DNA from: Dehalococcoidia bacterium
GTDB taxonomy: Bacteria; Chloroflexota; Dehalococcoidia; Tepidiformales; Tepidiformaceae
Direction of reading: 5' to 3'
DNA: 59,438 nucleotides
Assembly: GCA_009841435.1 (NCBI GenBank)
Contig: VXLW01000016.1
Coordinates: forward strand, 4,717 to 64,154
Each line of letters begins with the position of its first letter. The first letter of the stretch is position 1. This document shows, one piece after another, positions 16,868-25,555 of this stretch. Under the pieces are notes generated by a model. It saw nothing but the letters and a program-made list of their open reading frames with translations, was not told the DNA's origin and did no database searches. The translations under genes were made by a program, and so were the position numbers.

Positions 16868-18802
16868 GTGGAACGGGAACTCTACTACGCCATCGGCGAC
16901 TACCTGCTCGCGCACATCGAGCGCCACGGCCATGGGCGCACGGCCGAGGCGTTCGGCGTCTCGCGCCACACGCTGTGGCGCTTCCTCGAACGCGGCCAGC
17001 CGGGCCGCGCCCTGCCGCGCGCCGTCATGGCGCGGGCCGGCGACACGCCCGCGAAGCTCCGTGCGGCGACGCGCGCACTCGCGGGCGAGACGCGCCCGGC
17101 GCCGCTTGAGCGGCCCCGCTCGACGCGCCTGACGGACGCCCTCCACGAGACGCTGCTGCTCGTCTGCGAGACGCCGCTCGCCAGCGTCGAGGACCTCTCG
17201 CGCATCAAGCGCGTCCCCAGGTCCAGCCTGCGCGAGCGCCTCTCGAAGCTGCGCAGGATGGGCCTCGCCGAGGCGCATCCGCACCGCCTCGCGATGCTGA
17301 GCGACCGCCCGTTGCGGCGCTACGTCCCCACCGCGGCTGGCGTCGCGGCCCTCGGTGACGACGACCTGCTCTATCGCCAGCCCGTCTCTCGCCAGTGGCT
17401 GCGGCTGCTCGCCGAGCGGCTGGACGGCGTGGCGCTCGTCTACGAGCTCGCGGCGATGATCGCCGACGCCGACCCCGAGGAGGAGCCCGTGCGGGTCGAG
17501 CACTGCCGCAGCGGTCCGTACGACGCGCTCGTCACACTCTCGAGAGGACGTACTCTGGGCGTCGTGCGGCAGGGGGCGATGCTGAGCTCGGCCAGCCTGC
17601 GCTACCGCATGCGGACGCTCGAGCGGCAGGACGTGCAGCAGCTGCCGCACGTCACGCTGGTCGCGACCGACTCCGACCAGGACACGCGGCGCGCCGTGCG
17701 CGCGCTGCGGGAGCCCTCGGGCTTCCACCACAGCGCCGTCGCCACGCTGGGGGCGGTGATCGGCCAGGGCGCGCGGGCGCGTGTCTGGCAGCCCGCTCGC
17801 TACGGTCGCGGAAACACGCCGGTCGTCAAGCCAGACTCCAGCCTGGCGTGGCTGGTCGACCTGGCGGGGCGCGAGGCCGAGCACCCCGTGCACCGGGTGA
17901 TGCCGAAGCGACTCTGGGCATGGCGTGCGCCGGGCGGCGCACGCGCGGCGCCACCTGGGGCGGGAGACCTTGCGGACGCGGTGGCGACGCGGCTCGGGAG
18001 CGCGGAGAAGCGGATGCTGGACCTGCTGGCGGCGTGGCCGCTCTGCACGACGGAGCAGCTCGCGAACCTCATGGGCGGACTGACCGACCGGCGCGCGAGC
18101 CAGTTGCTGGGCCCCCTGCGGCGCCTCGGCTTCGCGCGCCGCGAGGGGGAGGCGCACGTGCTCACGGACGATGGCCTCGGGTACCTCGCCCGGCGCGACC
18201 GGGCGGCGGTCGGTACGGCGCTGGGCCGCTGGAGCGCGGAGCGCACAGCTGATGGCCTCTACGCCGGCACGGCGCTGCGCGCGCTGGCCGCGCAGTCGGA
18301 GCACCAGCGGGGGCTGGCGGAGTTCGTCTCGATGCTCGCTCTCGACGCCCGCTACTCGCGCGATCACACGCTGCTCGACCTGTTGCCCACGCACCGCTCG
18401 CAGATCACGTACCGCCATGACGAGACGAACTACGCGATCCACCCCGACGCCTCGTTCCAGCTCGGGCATAAGGACGAGTGGACGTGGTACCTGCTCGAGT
18501 ACGAGCGGCGGGCCGTCACTCCGAGGCGGCTGCCGGAGCGGCTCGCGTCCTACGCGCGCTACTTCGGGAGCGGCCGGGCGGGGCTCGACCACGGGGGACG
18601 GGTGCCGATGGTGCTGTTCGTCTTCGAGACGGAGCACGCCGAGGAGGTGTTCCTGCGCGCGGCTGCAGGGCTCCCCGACGTGCCCCTGGCGAGCGCGACC
18701 ATGGAGTCGATTGGCTTCGATGGTCCGCTCGGTGCGGCCTGGCGGTTGCCGGCTCCCGCTGCACCCGAACGCCGTCGCCTGCACTTCCTCGCACGGGGGT
18801 GA
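16868..18802 (+). CDS. Replication-relaxation-type HTH protein
   Basis: 644 aa with GTG start at 16868, chosen for its GGGAG site 7 nt upstream and the immediate HTH. The N-terminal helix-turn-helix reads GRTAEAFGVSRHTLWRFLER. Two winged-helix regions follow (PLASVEDLSRIKRVPRSSLR; a second around LCTTEQLANLMGG). The C-terminal part has the replication-relaxation family pattern: IHPDASFQLG, then WYLLEYERRAVTPRRLPERL and SYARYF, a degenerate PD-(D/E)XK-like core. Proteins of this family are common on conjugative and integrative elements and are thought to act with relaxases or at replication origins. Two decayed relatives lie at 12150 and 12955. Divergent from the helicase gene, sharing a 168-bp upstream region. 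Confidence 0.72.
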   Translation: MERELYYAIGDYLLAHIERHGHGRTAEAFGVSRHTLWRFLERGQPGRALPRAVMARAGDTPAKLRAATRALAGETRPAPLERPRSTRLTDALHETLLLVCETPLASVEDLSRIKRVPRSSLRERLSKLRRMGLAEAHPHRLAMLSDRPLRRYVPTAAGVAALGDDDLLYRQPVSRQWLRLLAERLDGVALVYELAAMIADADPEEEPVRVEHCRSGPYDALVTLSRGRTLGVVRQGAMLSSASLRYRMRTLERQDVQQLPHVTLVATDSDQDTRRAVRALREPSGFHHSAVATLGAVIGQGARARVWQPARYGRGNTPVVKPDSSLAWLVDLAGREAEHPVHRVMPKRLWAWRAPGGARAAPPGAGDLADAVATRLGSAEKRMLDLLAAWPLCTTEQLANLMGGLTDRRASQLLGPLRRLGFARREGEAHVLTDDGLGYLARRDRAAVGTALGRWSAERTADGLYAGTALRALAAQSEHQRGLAEFVSMLALDARYSRDHTLLDLLPTHRSQITYRHDETNYAIHPDASFQLGHKDEWTWYLLEYERRAVTPRRLPERLASYARYFGSGRAGLDHGGRVPMVLFVFETEHAEEVFLRAAAGLPDVPLASATMESIGFDGPLGAAWRLPAPAAPERRRLHFLARG

Positions 18803-18861
18803 CACGTTGTCCGATGGCCGTTCGCAGGACTTCCAGTAGGGGGACTTGCCCGCCACCACGT

Positions 18862-18986
18862 TGGGGCAGCACTGCCCCATGGAAAGGCCTTGTCCCGCAT
18901 GCACCTGCGCGGTCCCGATGGGGCATTTCTACCTACGTTGTTCTTCCTACTCCCTTTGTCAGCCCCAAACAGCCCGGATTGGGGCA
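18862..18986. promoter_or_regulatory. TGGGGCA motif cluster with an 18-nt perfect palindrome
   Basis: TGGGGCAGCACTGCCCCA (18862-18879) is two TGGGGCA copies facing each other with a short centre. Further copies lie at 18919-18925 and 18980-18986, with a near-copy on the other strand at 18961. The same motif clusters at 21317-21388. This is candidate protein-binding DNA; the binder might be one of the two HTH proteins of the island. The 380-bp gap 18803-19183 has no gene. Confidence 0.5.
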
Positions 18987-19036
18987 CTTGGTGCATAACG
19001 CGCAGTACTGGTTCACCGCGTCCTGTAGGAAGCGAG

Positions 19037-19054
19037 CCGGGCGTTAACGCCCGG
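19037..19054. terminator. Palindromic hairpin, possible terminator
   Basis: CCGGGCGTTAACGCCCGG is a perfect 18-nt inverted repeat between the convergent genes ending at 18802 (+) and 19184 (-). There is no T-run on either side, so intrinsic termination is doubtful. Confidence 0.3.
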
Positions 19055-19183
19055 TGGGAGCTACGCGCTGGTGTGATCGGGGCCTGCTGAGGCCCGCCGG
19101 TGCCCTCCCCGGATCGCTTCTCCACGGCGGTGCGCGCCCTCTGGCTGCGTATTCCGGGCCGGCGTCTCGCCCGCCCTGTCTAG

Positions 19184-20884
19184 CTAGCGGGCAACCACGC
19201 TGAGGGTGTAGGAGCCGCTGCCGAAGCCCCAGACCTCAATGTAGTGCGCGCCCGAGTACGTGGCCTCCCAGTAGATGCGCGCGCCCAGGGAGTCCGTGTA
19301 GTCGTCGTTGTAGCCGAGACCCAGCCAGGCGGCGTCGTAGAGTGCGACCGCGGGGTCGTCCAGTGTGCCCGGCGAGACATCGATCCGGTAGAGCGTGCCC
19401 CGCTCGGCTTCGAAGACGAAGAGGTCGGCGCCGTCGCCAGGGGCCCACGTGGATTCCACGCTCGCCCCGACGGCGACCGGGGTGGCACCCGCCGCCCCCT
19501 CGACGGGCTCGCGGTCCGCCCCGGCGGCGGGGACGCGCAGGCGAGGCGCGCAGGCGAGGAACTCGGTCTCAAGTTCGGCGATCGCGGCAACTTCGCCTGT
19601 GGCCAGAACCGCGAGCTCCACGCCACCGTCCACCCCGGCGGCCCACTCCTGCATGCAGGCGAGTTCGTCCTCGCTCACGTCGCCGAGACCGGCCCCGGCA
19701 AGCCCCAACATCAGGAGCAGCGGCAGGTCCGGTACGCAGCCCAGCATCACCGAGGCTGCCTCCGCGTCCGGGGTGGCGACGCGGAGGTCCTCCCAGTGGC
19801 GGCCGGCGAACGACGCCCGCAGGCACGCCGCCTCGGCCGCGCTCAGCTCCGGCTCCGCCCCGAACGCGTTCGCGAGCATCAGGCCGGGGACGCACGAGAC
19901 GGTCGCGCCGAAGGCTTCGCCTGCGGCGTCGATGTCGCCCTCGTAGGCAGCGGCCAGCTCGGCCGCGTTGAACTCCTCGAAGGCCGCCCGCAGGCAGGCC
20001 GCGTCGGCCTCGCCGAGCGCCACATCCTCGCCCGTCATCCCGAGCAGGTAGAGCGCGGGAGAGCAGGCGAACAGCTCGATCACAAACGCGAGACCGGCGA
20101 CCTCGTCGCCCGCCCTGAGGGCGATCCAGTCGACGGTCTGGAACCTCTCGACCAGGCAGGCTCGCTCCCCCGCGCCCAGGCTGGCCGGGTCGAGCCCCCA
20201 CGTGAGGAGCATGAGGTTGGTGAAGACGCCCGACAGGCAGGTGAGCAGGGCCGCCGAGAACTCGTCGGTGTCCGGGTCGCCGTCGCGCACGGCGGCGATG
20301 AGGGCGGGGACGTCGGCGGCGGCCACCGCCTCCCGCAGGCACGCCAGCTCGGACGCGTCCAGCTCGAAGGAGTCTTCGGCCATGTCGGCGAGCAGGGACT
20401 GGAGGAAGACGGCGCGCGCCGTCGCGGGCGCGAGGCAGGCGAAGGCCTCGGCTTCCCACGCCTCGTTGGCGCCCTCGCCGATCCGCTGCGCCAGCCGCTC
20501 CTCCAGCCGGTCGCCGAACTCGTCGCGGAAGCACGAGCGCTCGGCGGTCGTGAGCGTCCCGAAGAGGTCGCCCCAGCGTGTGTCGCTTGCGACGGCGAGC
20601 CCGAGCTCGGCGATGCCGCCCGCAGCCGCCGGGGACGGGCTCGAGGAGAGTGCGGGGGTCGCGGCGGCGGCTGGCGTCGCCGCCGGAGACGAGGACGCTG
20701 CGGGGGTCGTAGGCACCGGCGAGGCGGCGGTTGGGGTTGCGGCGGGAGTCGCCGGCGTCAGCGAGCTGGCGGGCGGGGTTGCGGACCCGCCGGTGCAGGC
20801 CGCGAAGACGGCGGCGGCGGCCAGCACGGTCGCCGCTCCCAGCCAGCGCCGATGCGGGGATGCGCGCCTCACGATGCATCGCAT
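19184..20884 (-). CDS. Secreted lipoprotein with cysteine-paired repeats and a PPC-like C-terminal domain
   Basis: 566 aa, function unknown. A lipoprotein signal ends LAAAAVFAAC, then about 65 residues of Ala/Pro/Ser/Thr linker. Residues ~100-470 contain about six repeats of roughly 55-65 residues, each with two cysteines: one in a pattern like LSAAEAACLRASF and one in a pattern like FACSPALYLLG, the pairs presumably disulfide-linked. The last ~95 residues (WAPGDGADLFVFEAERGTLY, then IEVWGFGSGSYTLSVVA) look like a bacterial pre-peptidase C-terminal beta domain, usually a carbohydrate- or surface-binding module. It would sit on the outer face of the membrane. Its neighbours are island genes, but composition matches the host, so its origin is uncertain. 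Confidence 0.78.
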   Translation of the reverse strand: MRCIVRRASPHRRWLGAATVLAAAAVFAACTGGSATPPASSLTPATPAATPTAASPVPTTPAASSSPAATPAAAATPALSSSPSPAAAGGIAELGLAVASDTRWGDLFGTLTTAERSCFRDEFGDRLEERLAQRIGEGANEAWEAEAFACLAPATARAVFLQSLLADMAEDSFELDASELACLREAVAAADVPALIAAVRDGDPDTDEFSAALLTCLSGVFTNLMLLTWGLDPASLGAGERACLVERFQTVDWIALRAGDEVAGLAFVIELFACSPALYLLGMTGEDVALGEADAACLRAAFEEFNAAELAAAYEGDIDAAGEAFGATVSCVPGLMLANAFGAEPELSAAEAACLRASFAGRHWEDLRVATPDAEAASVMLGCVPDLPLLLMLGLAGAGLGDVSEDELACMQEWAAGVDGGVELAVLATGEVAAIAELETEFLACAPRLRVPAAGADREPVEGAAGATPVAVGASVESTWAPGDGADLFVFEAERGTLYRIDVSPGTLDDPAVALYDAAWLGLGYNDDYTDSLGARIYWEATYSGAHYIEVWGFGSGSYTLSVVAR

Positions 20885-20990
20885 CGTAGTGCAGCGGAGA
20901 CGCTCCTCACCACTCCCGTGCAGCTACAGCCGGTGCGGGTCGGAGCCGGAAAAGCCGCGTATCGGCAGGGTCGGTCTCCGACGGCGCGGC

Positions 20991-21173
20991 TCACGCGCTG
21001 CGGTCGCGGCGGACGCGAGCACGCTGCGTCTCGTCGCCTCGCCGGTCTGGCGCGGGGTCGGACGGGAGGCGTGGGGAAGCGAGCGCGCGGCGCGCGATGA
21101 TGCGCGCGAGCGCGCGCAGGCCCTCGATGCGGAGCCGCTCCTGCTCGTCGCTCAGCGCTTGCTGCGTCTTCAC
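20991..21173 (-). CDS. Small helical protein
   Basis: 60 aa, beginning at GTG 21173 with GGGAG about 11 nt upstream. Sequence: KTQQALSDEQERLRIEGLRA, then LARIIARRALAS, then a basic, probably disordered tail. The helix with LRALARIIARR resembles small uncharacterised proteins I associate with mobile elements, but I cannot name a family. It is divergent from the HTH gene at 21425, and an inverted repeat lies 33 nt upstream of its start. Confidence 0.5.
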   Translation of the reverse strand: MKTQQALSDEQERLRIEGLRALARIIARRALASPRLPSDPAPDRRGDETQRARVRRDRSA

Positions 21174-21205
21174 GGTCAGTCTATCTCCCGGCGTGCGCAG
21201 TGGCC

Positions 21206-21223
21206 GTCCTGCGCACGCAGGAC
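21206..21223. promoter_or_regulatory. Inverted repeat, candidate operator
   Basis: GTCCTGCG-CA-CGCAGGAC is a perfect 8+2+8 inverted repeat in the 250-bp divergent region between the small protein (start 21173) and the HTH gene (start 21425). A second palindrome, CCCCTGCAGGGG, lies at 21272-21283. Position and symmetry suit dimeric regulator binding; no function is demonstrated. Confidence 0.45.
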
Positions 21224-21316
21224 CCGTGGTTTTCCGACTCCAGCGTCGGCGGTGGGAACGGGCTTGACCATCCCCTGCAGGGGGATTGCGCGCGTGCAAC
21301 CGCTTCCAGGGGGCTG

Positions 21317-21388
21317 TGCCCCATGTTCGGGCGGTCCATGCGGTCCCCGTTCCACCGCGATGGGGCGCAGAATGGGGCAGTTGGGGCA
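21317..21388. promoter_or_regulatory. TGGGGCA motif cluster upstream of the HTH gene
   Basis: TGGGGCA occurs at 21373-21379 and 21382-21388, a one-base variant at 21361-21367, and an inverted copy (TGCCCCA) at 21317-21323. The three direct copies are 12 and 9 nt apart, 37-64 nt upstream of ATG 21425. The same motif forms the 18862 palindrome. Candidate iterons or operator sites. Confidence 0.5.
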
Positions 21389-21424
21389 GCCCCGAAGCGT
21401 GCTGAGGAGGCGACGGAACGCGCG

Positions 21425-22219
21425 ATGGCCAGCGACGAGACCACGGAGCGGGAGGGCGAGCAGCCGCTACTCGCAAACCTGCGCGAGCTGATCGACGAGG
21501 CAGGGCACGGCGGTGCGGCGCAGCAGCTGGGCGTCGACCGCAAGACGCTCTGGCGCGCGCTGGACTCGGGCCGGCTGACCCCGCGCGTCAGGCAGGCGCT
21601 GGAGCGGCGAGGCGCCAACCCCGAGGCGGCCCGTCGGCGGAGCCGCCTGGGCGCTGTCGAGCGCCGCACGGAGCTGCTCGACAAGGATGTGGAGGCGCTA
21701 GCCGAGGCCGTCGAGGCGCTGCGCGGCGAGTTCGGGAAGCTGGCGGACCTACAGGCCGAGGCGCTGCGGGCGTGGGAGCGCAGGCTCTCGGCGGTGGAGG
21801 CGCGACTGGCGGCCGGGGCCGCAGCAGAGCCGCCCGGACGCGAGCCCGACGGCAGGCACCGGCATGGCCACCCTGAGGTCGTGACCCTCGAACCCGTGCA
21901 GGACGAGGAACTCGACTACGCCGAGGCCATGCCGCTCGTCGCCGAGTGGCGGCGACAGCGCATCGCGCACCTTGACGAGGGCGCGAGGCGTGTCGAGCGG
22001 TCCCGCGCGCTGGAGCGCATGCTCAAGCTGGAGATCGTCCTGATCAGGGATCACGGACTGGCGCTGCCGCCTTCGACGTACCCATGGGACGAGGACCGCC
22101 GCCGCGACGAACTGCGCCGGGTGAAGTTCGCACTCGTCAGCGCTCGCCGGGAACTGGCGCAGGCGTTGTTTTGGCGCTGGGTGCGGCTCGTGTTCACGCT
22201 CGGACGCTGGCGGAGGTAG
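21425..22219 (+). CDS. HTH and coiled-coil protein of the island
   Basis: 264 aa. The N-terminal helix-turn-helix (HGGAAQQLGVDRKTLWRALD) has the same layout as that of the 644-aa replication-relaxation protein (GRTAEAFGVSRHTLWRFLER), so the two share DNA-binding ancestry. Residues ~70-145 are a predicted coiled coil (ERRTELLDKDVEALAEAVEA and onward). A helical, charged C-terminal region follows, ending in a hydrophobic stretch with basic residues, ALFWRWVRLVFTLGRWRR, which could contact membrane. ATG 21425 is preceded by GAGGAGG at longer than usual spacing. It faces the small protein across a region rich in palindromes and TGGGGCA motifs and may autoregulate there. Function unknown. Confidence 0.62.
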   Translation: MASDETTEREGEQPLLANLRELIDEAGHGGAAQQLGVDRKTLWRALDSGRLTPRVRQALERRGANPEAARRRSRLGAVERRTELLDKDVEALAEAVEALRGEFGKLADLQAEALRAWERRLSAVEARLAAGAAAEPPGREPDGRHRHGHPEVVTLEPVQDEELDYAEAMPLVAEWRRQRIAHLDEGARRVERSRALERMLKLEIVLIRDHGLALPPSTYPWDEDRRRDELRRVKFALVSARRELAQALFWRWVRLVFTLGRWRR

Positions 22220-22352
22220 CCGGGGGTGCGGCTGGTGTCGGTCGCTCGCATAGCATCCAGAGGCCAAAGGGCTCCGGCGCGTTTCCTAAAACTCTCGCAG
22301 CGTGCTCGGTGGCGTACGTCGAACGCATGGTAGGGCAGCTAGCGGAGCTGCT

Positions 22353-23370
22353 TCACTGGACACCAAAGTGCACGCTGGCTGGGCTGGGTATCTCGATCCC
22401 TTGCCGTCTGGCCAAGGAAAGAACAATCCTGCCGCAAAGCGTCATTGCCTCTTGGGACAAGGTGTGAAGTTCCAAGTCCGTCGGTGGGCCGCCCTGCTGC
22501 TGACCGCCGTCGCCGCCTCCCCCATGGAACAAGCGGCTCCGCTTCGAGTACAGCGCCTCCCAGTCATCCCACCAGACCGAAAGATCACTCGAAACCAGCA
22601 TTCTGCGTATCCGTTGACGGATGCTGCTCTGCCGTATCCTCCGAATCGCTTCGACGACCTGTTCGACCGCTGCCGCGTCGCCATACTCGCGCTCAAGCCA
22701 GGCGGCGGCATTCGTGATCATTCCCTTCTGCAACTCCGTCCAAGCTGGGTCCGCGGCCAGTCCTTCAATCGTAGAAACCGCCAGCACGACTTTGGCGATT
22801 GGATCAGGGTTCATCTCGGCGAGATTCAGCACCCGTACAGCTCGCTGAATGCCAAGCCGATCGTCCACAGACGCGTCACGCTCCGGGAATGCCTCCTCAA
22901 GAGCGCGAACAAAAACCATCGGCATTTGAACGCACCGTCCCCTTCGCCTGTCCAAGGCGAACAAACAGCGTCTTCCCGTCGTCTGGGAGAACCAGAACCC
23001 CATGAATGTCGGGAGCGATGCGCGTGTCGAGATCTAGGACGCCGCTTCCTTGCAACACCTCGGGATTGACATAGGAAACCGTCCGATTCTCGCCGCGATC
23101 TCCCGCGTCGACGCCCACTCTGGCGCACAGTCCGGCCAGATGGACGGCTCTCCGAAGTTCCTCGCCGTAGTCTCGCGCGTCCTCCTCGGTCGCGAATCCA
23201 TGGCAATCGAAGACGAGCCACGACGCCTCTGAGAGTGGTTGCGACTGCCGCTCGGAGCTGATGGTGACTTCGCGGCCAGCCAGCGTTACCGAGAGAGAGG
23301 CTTCCTCAGTTGCGAGCGCTTTGCCGACCCGGAGCTTCAACCAGAGGCGAAAAGAGTTGTGCGTTTCCAC
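22353..23370 (-). pseudogene. Gene broken by a +1 in a T5 run; HEPN-like C-terminal half
   Basis: Two frames form one protein. From GTG 23370 (GGAG 9 nt upstream) the first reads ETHNSFRLWLKLRVGKALAT through SYVNPEVLQGSGVLDLDTRI to SNADGFC and a stop at 22897. The second carries FVRALEEAFPERDASVDDRL onward to ARRQGIEIPSPASVHFGVQ. If the T5 run (A5 at 22911-22915 on the plus strand) is read as T4, they join smoothly as SNADGFVRALEEAFPER, giving about 338 aa. The C-terminal part (YSKRSRLFHGG after a helical bundle) resembles the HEPN-like domains of uncharacterised apparent defence or stress proteins. The cause could be a true mutation, a sequencing error or a slippage site. Confidence 0.65.
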
Positions 23371-23717
23371 AGGATCAGTCTCCTCTCTGCATGCCGACAG
23401 CAAGCGGGTAGGTCTGGGCCTAGCCCGCGCTTGCGTCGATGTGGAAGCGGATGCCCATCCCGTAAGGCACCGGCTTGCTGCTGTCTGTATCGCGGTGATT
23501 CGCATCGGGAGAGACCACAGGCGTACCCACTTGGGCAGTGTATTCGGTTCAAGAGTTTGTCCATGGATCGATGCTGGCGCGTGTAGGACGCCGCCAGGCC
23601 GAGTGTCCGGCAATGCCGGGGTGAACTCCTCCGAAAAAACGACGGGAGAACACCAGTGCGCCCGAGTCCGCTACGATGGGATCACCACGCACTCCCCCCG
23701 CCAAGGAACGGCAACCG

Positions 23718-25391
23718 ATGTCCGACCAGCACCAAGACCCCACCCCCGTCGCGCTCTACGCGCGCGTCTCCAGCGACCGCCAGGATGTCGACCTCTCCGT
23801 CGCCGCCCAGCTGCGGGCGCTGCGCGACTACGCCGACAAGAGCGGCTACGTCGTCACCCGCGAGTACGTCGACGAGGCGGAGAGCGGACGCGTCGCCGAC
23901 CGCCCCCAGTTCCGGCTGATGCTCGACGCCGCGACCGCGGACGACGCCCCCTTCGAGGAGATCCTGGTGTGGAAGTTCAGCCGCTTCACCCGCAAGCGTG
24001 AGCACGCCGTCGCCTTCAAGTCGATGCTCAGGAGACGCGGCGTGCGCGTCGTCTCCATCACCGAGCACGCCGACGACTCTCCCACCGGCAAGCTCATGGA
24101 GGCGATCATCGAGAGCGTCGATGAGTTCTACAGCGCCAATCTTGCCGAAGAAGTGACGCGCGGCATGCGCGAGGCGGCCTCTCGGGGCTTCTGGGTCTCC
24201 ACCTTCGCGCCTTACGGCTACCGCAAGGTGAAGGTGCAGGACGGCGCCAAGGAGCGCCCCAAGCTGGAGCTCGACCCGCCGGCCGACGCCGTGGTACGGC
24301 GCATCTTCCAGATGGCGCTCAAGGGACACAGCGTGCTCGACATCGTGCGCACCCTCAACGACGAGGGCATCCCCACCCGCAACGGCGGCAGGTGGTTGAA
24401 GAACACGGTGCACGGCATGCTCGGCAACGAGGCCTACATGGGCACCCTCGTCTGGGGGAAGCGCAGCAAGGGCAAGGCCCCGCCCGTGCGCGTCGAGGGG
24501 GCGGTGCCGGCGATCCTGAGCGCCGAGGAGTTCGCGCGCGTGCAGGAGTTGCTGCGCTCGCGCGCGCCGAAGGTGGAGCACCCGAGACGCGTCTCCAGCC
24601 CCTACTTGCTGAGCGGGCTCGTGCGCTGCGAGAGCTGCGGCCGCAACCTCACCGCCGCCGAGGCGAAGAGCGGCAAGTACGCCTACTACGTCTGCCAGTC
24701 GCTGCTCAAGCGCGGCAAGGAGGCCTGCGTCACGCCCAGGCTCAACGCGCGGCGCTTCGAGGAGACGATCCTCTCCCAGCTCCGCGACCACATCCTCACC
24801 GAGTCGAACATCCGCGACCTCGTGCGGCTGCTCGACGAGGAGATGGACGGGGTGGCGCGCGAGCAGCGCGAGAAGCTTGAGCACATCGAGGCGGAGCTGG
24901 AGGAGGTGCGGCGCAAGCTGGCCCGCGTCTGGCAGGTGGTGGAGAACACAGACCTCGAGCTGGCCGACGCCTCGGAGCGCATCAAGGAGCACCGCGAGCG
25001 CCAGCGGCAGTTGGAGGTGGCGGCGGACGAGGCGCGGGCCATGCTGGCCGAGCGGCGCGTGCTGCTGGACTCGGCGGAGACGGTGGCAGCGTTCGCGGCC
25101 GAGATGAGCGAGTTCCTGCGGACCAGTGAGATCACCGAGACGCGGGCGTTCGTGCGGTCGTTCGTGAAGGCGATCCTGGTGCGGCCCGGGCGGGCCACGA
25201 TCCACTACACGATGCCGACCCCGCCCGACGGTCCCCTCGGGGGCGCCGACGCAGCAGAGGTCGCCCTCTCGGGCCGAGTTATGAGTTCGGTACGTGCTGG
25301 TGGAGCTGGGGGGATTCGAACCCCCTACCTTTTGACTGCCAGTCAAACGCTCTCCCAATTGAGCTACAGCCCCACGGGAGCGCGATCGTAG
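23718..25391 (+). CDS. Large serine recombinase (integrase)
   Basis: 557 aa site-specific recombinase. The catalytic N-terminus is intact: YARVSSDRQD with the nucleophilic Ser, then VWKFSRFTRKRE with the second arginine pair. The Recombinase domain follows (PYGYRKVKVQD, LNDEGIPTRNGGRWLKNTVH), then the zinc ribbon (CESCGRNLTAAEAKSGKYAY through YVCQSLL) and a coiled coil (residues ~385-460). I start at ATG 23718; the open frame extends to 23676. The last ~35 codons run antisense through tRNA-Ala at 25298-25373, giving an artificial tail (GAGGIRTPYLLTASQT). That suggests the integration site lies in or beside the tRNA. The 347 bp upstream (23371-23717) hold no gene. Confidence 0.9.
   Translation: MSDQHQDPTPVALYARVSSDRQDVDLSVAAQLRALRDYADKSGYVVTREYVDEAESGRVADRPQFRLMLDAATADDAPFEEILVWKFSRFTRKREHAVAFKSMLRRRGVRVVSITEHADDSPTGKLMEAIIESVDEFYSANLAEEVTRGMREAASRGFWVSTFAPYGYRKVKVQDGAKERPKLELDPPADAVVRRIFQMALKGHSVLDIVRTLNDEGIPTRNGGRWLKNTVHGMLGNEAYMGTLVWGKRSKGKAPPVRVEGAVPAILSAEEFARVQELLRSRAPKVEHPRRVSSPYLLSGLVRCESCGRNLTAAEAKSGKYAYYVCQSLLKRGKEACVTPRLNARRFEETILSQLRDHILTESNIRDLVRLLDEEMDGVAREQREKLEHIEAELEEVRRKLARVWQVVENTDLELADASERIKEHRERQRQLEVAADEARAMLAERRVLLDSAETVAAFAAEMSEFLRTSEITETRAFVRSFVKAILVRPGRATIHYTMPTPPDGPLGGADAAEVALSGRVMSSVRAGGAGGIRTPYLLTASQTLSQLSYSPTGARS
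25298..25373 (-). tRNA. tRNA-Ala (GGC anticodon)
   Basis: The minus strand folds as a complete tRNA: acceptor GGGGCTG pairs with CAGCTCC, the D-arm is GCTC...GAGC, the anticodon stem/loop is TTTGA-CTGGCAG-TCAAA (anticodon GGC), the T-arm is GGGGG-TTCGAAT-CCCCC, and an encoded CCA follows discriminator A. It lies entirely inside the 3' end of the serine integrase frame, on the opposite strand. Confidence 0.95.
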
Positions 25392-25555
25392 CAGGCGACC
25401 GGCTCTCGGTCCCGTGGCGGCTCGGCACCGGGATCGGGGGCACCGAGGGCACATAAGGCATGGCAAGGCGTCGAGGACCCGCGTACACTGCGGTAGTGGT
25501 GGGGTGTCGACCGATCCTCGCGTCGACTGTCTTGGTTTAGCACAAGGAGAGCTTG

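Noticed and set aside
23371-23717. Second integration site copy upstream of the integrase
   Set aside because: No match to the tRNA-Ala end was seen here; hairpin CCGGCAATGCCGG at about 23610 alone is not enough.
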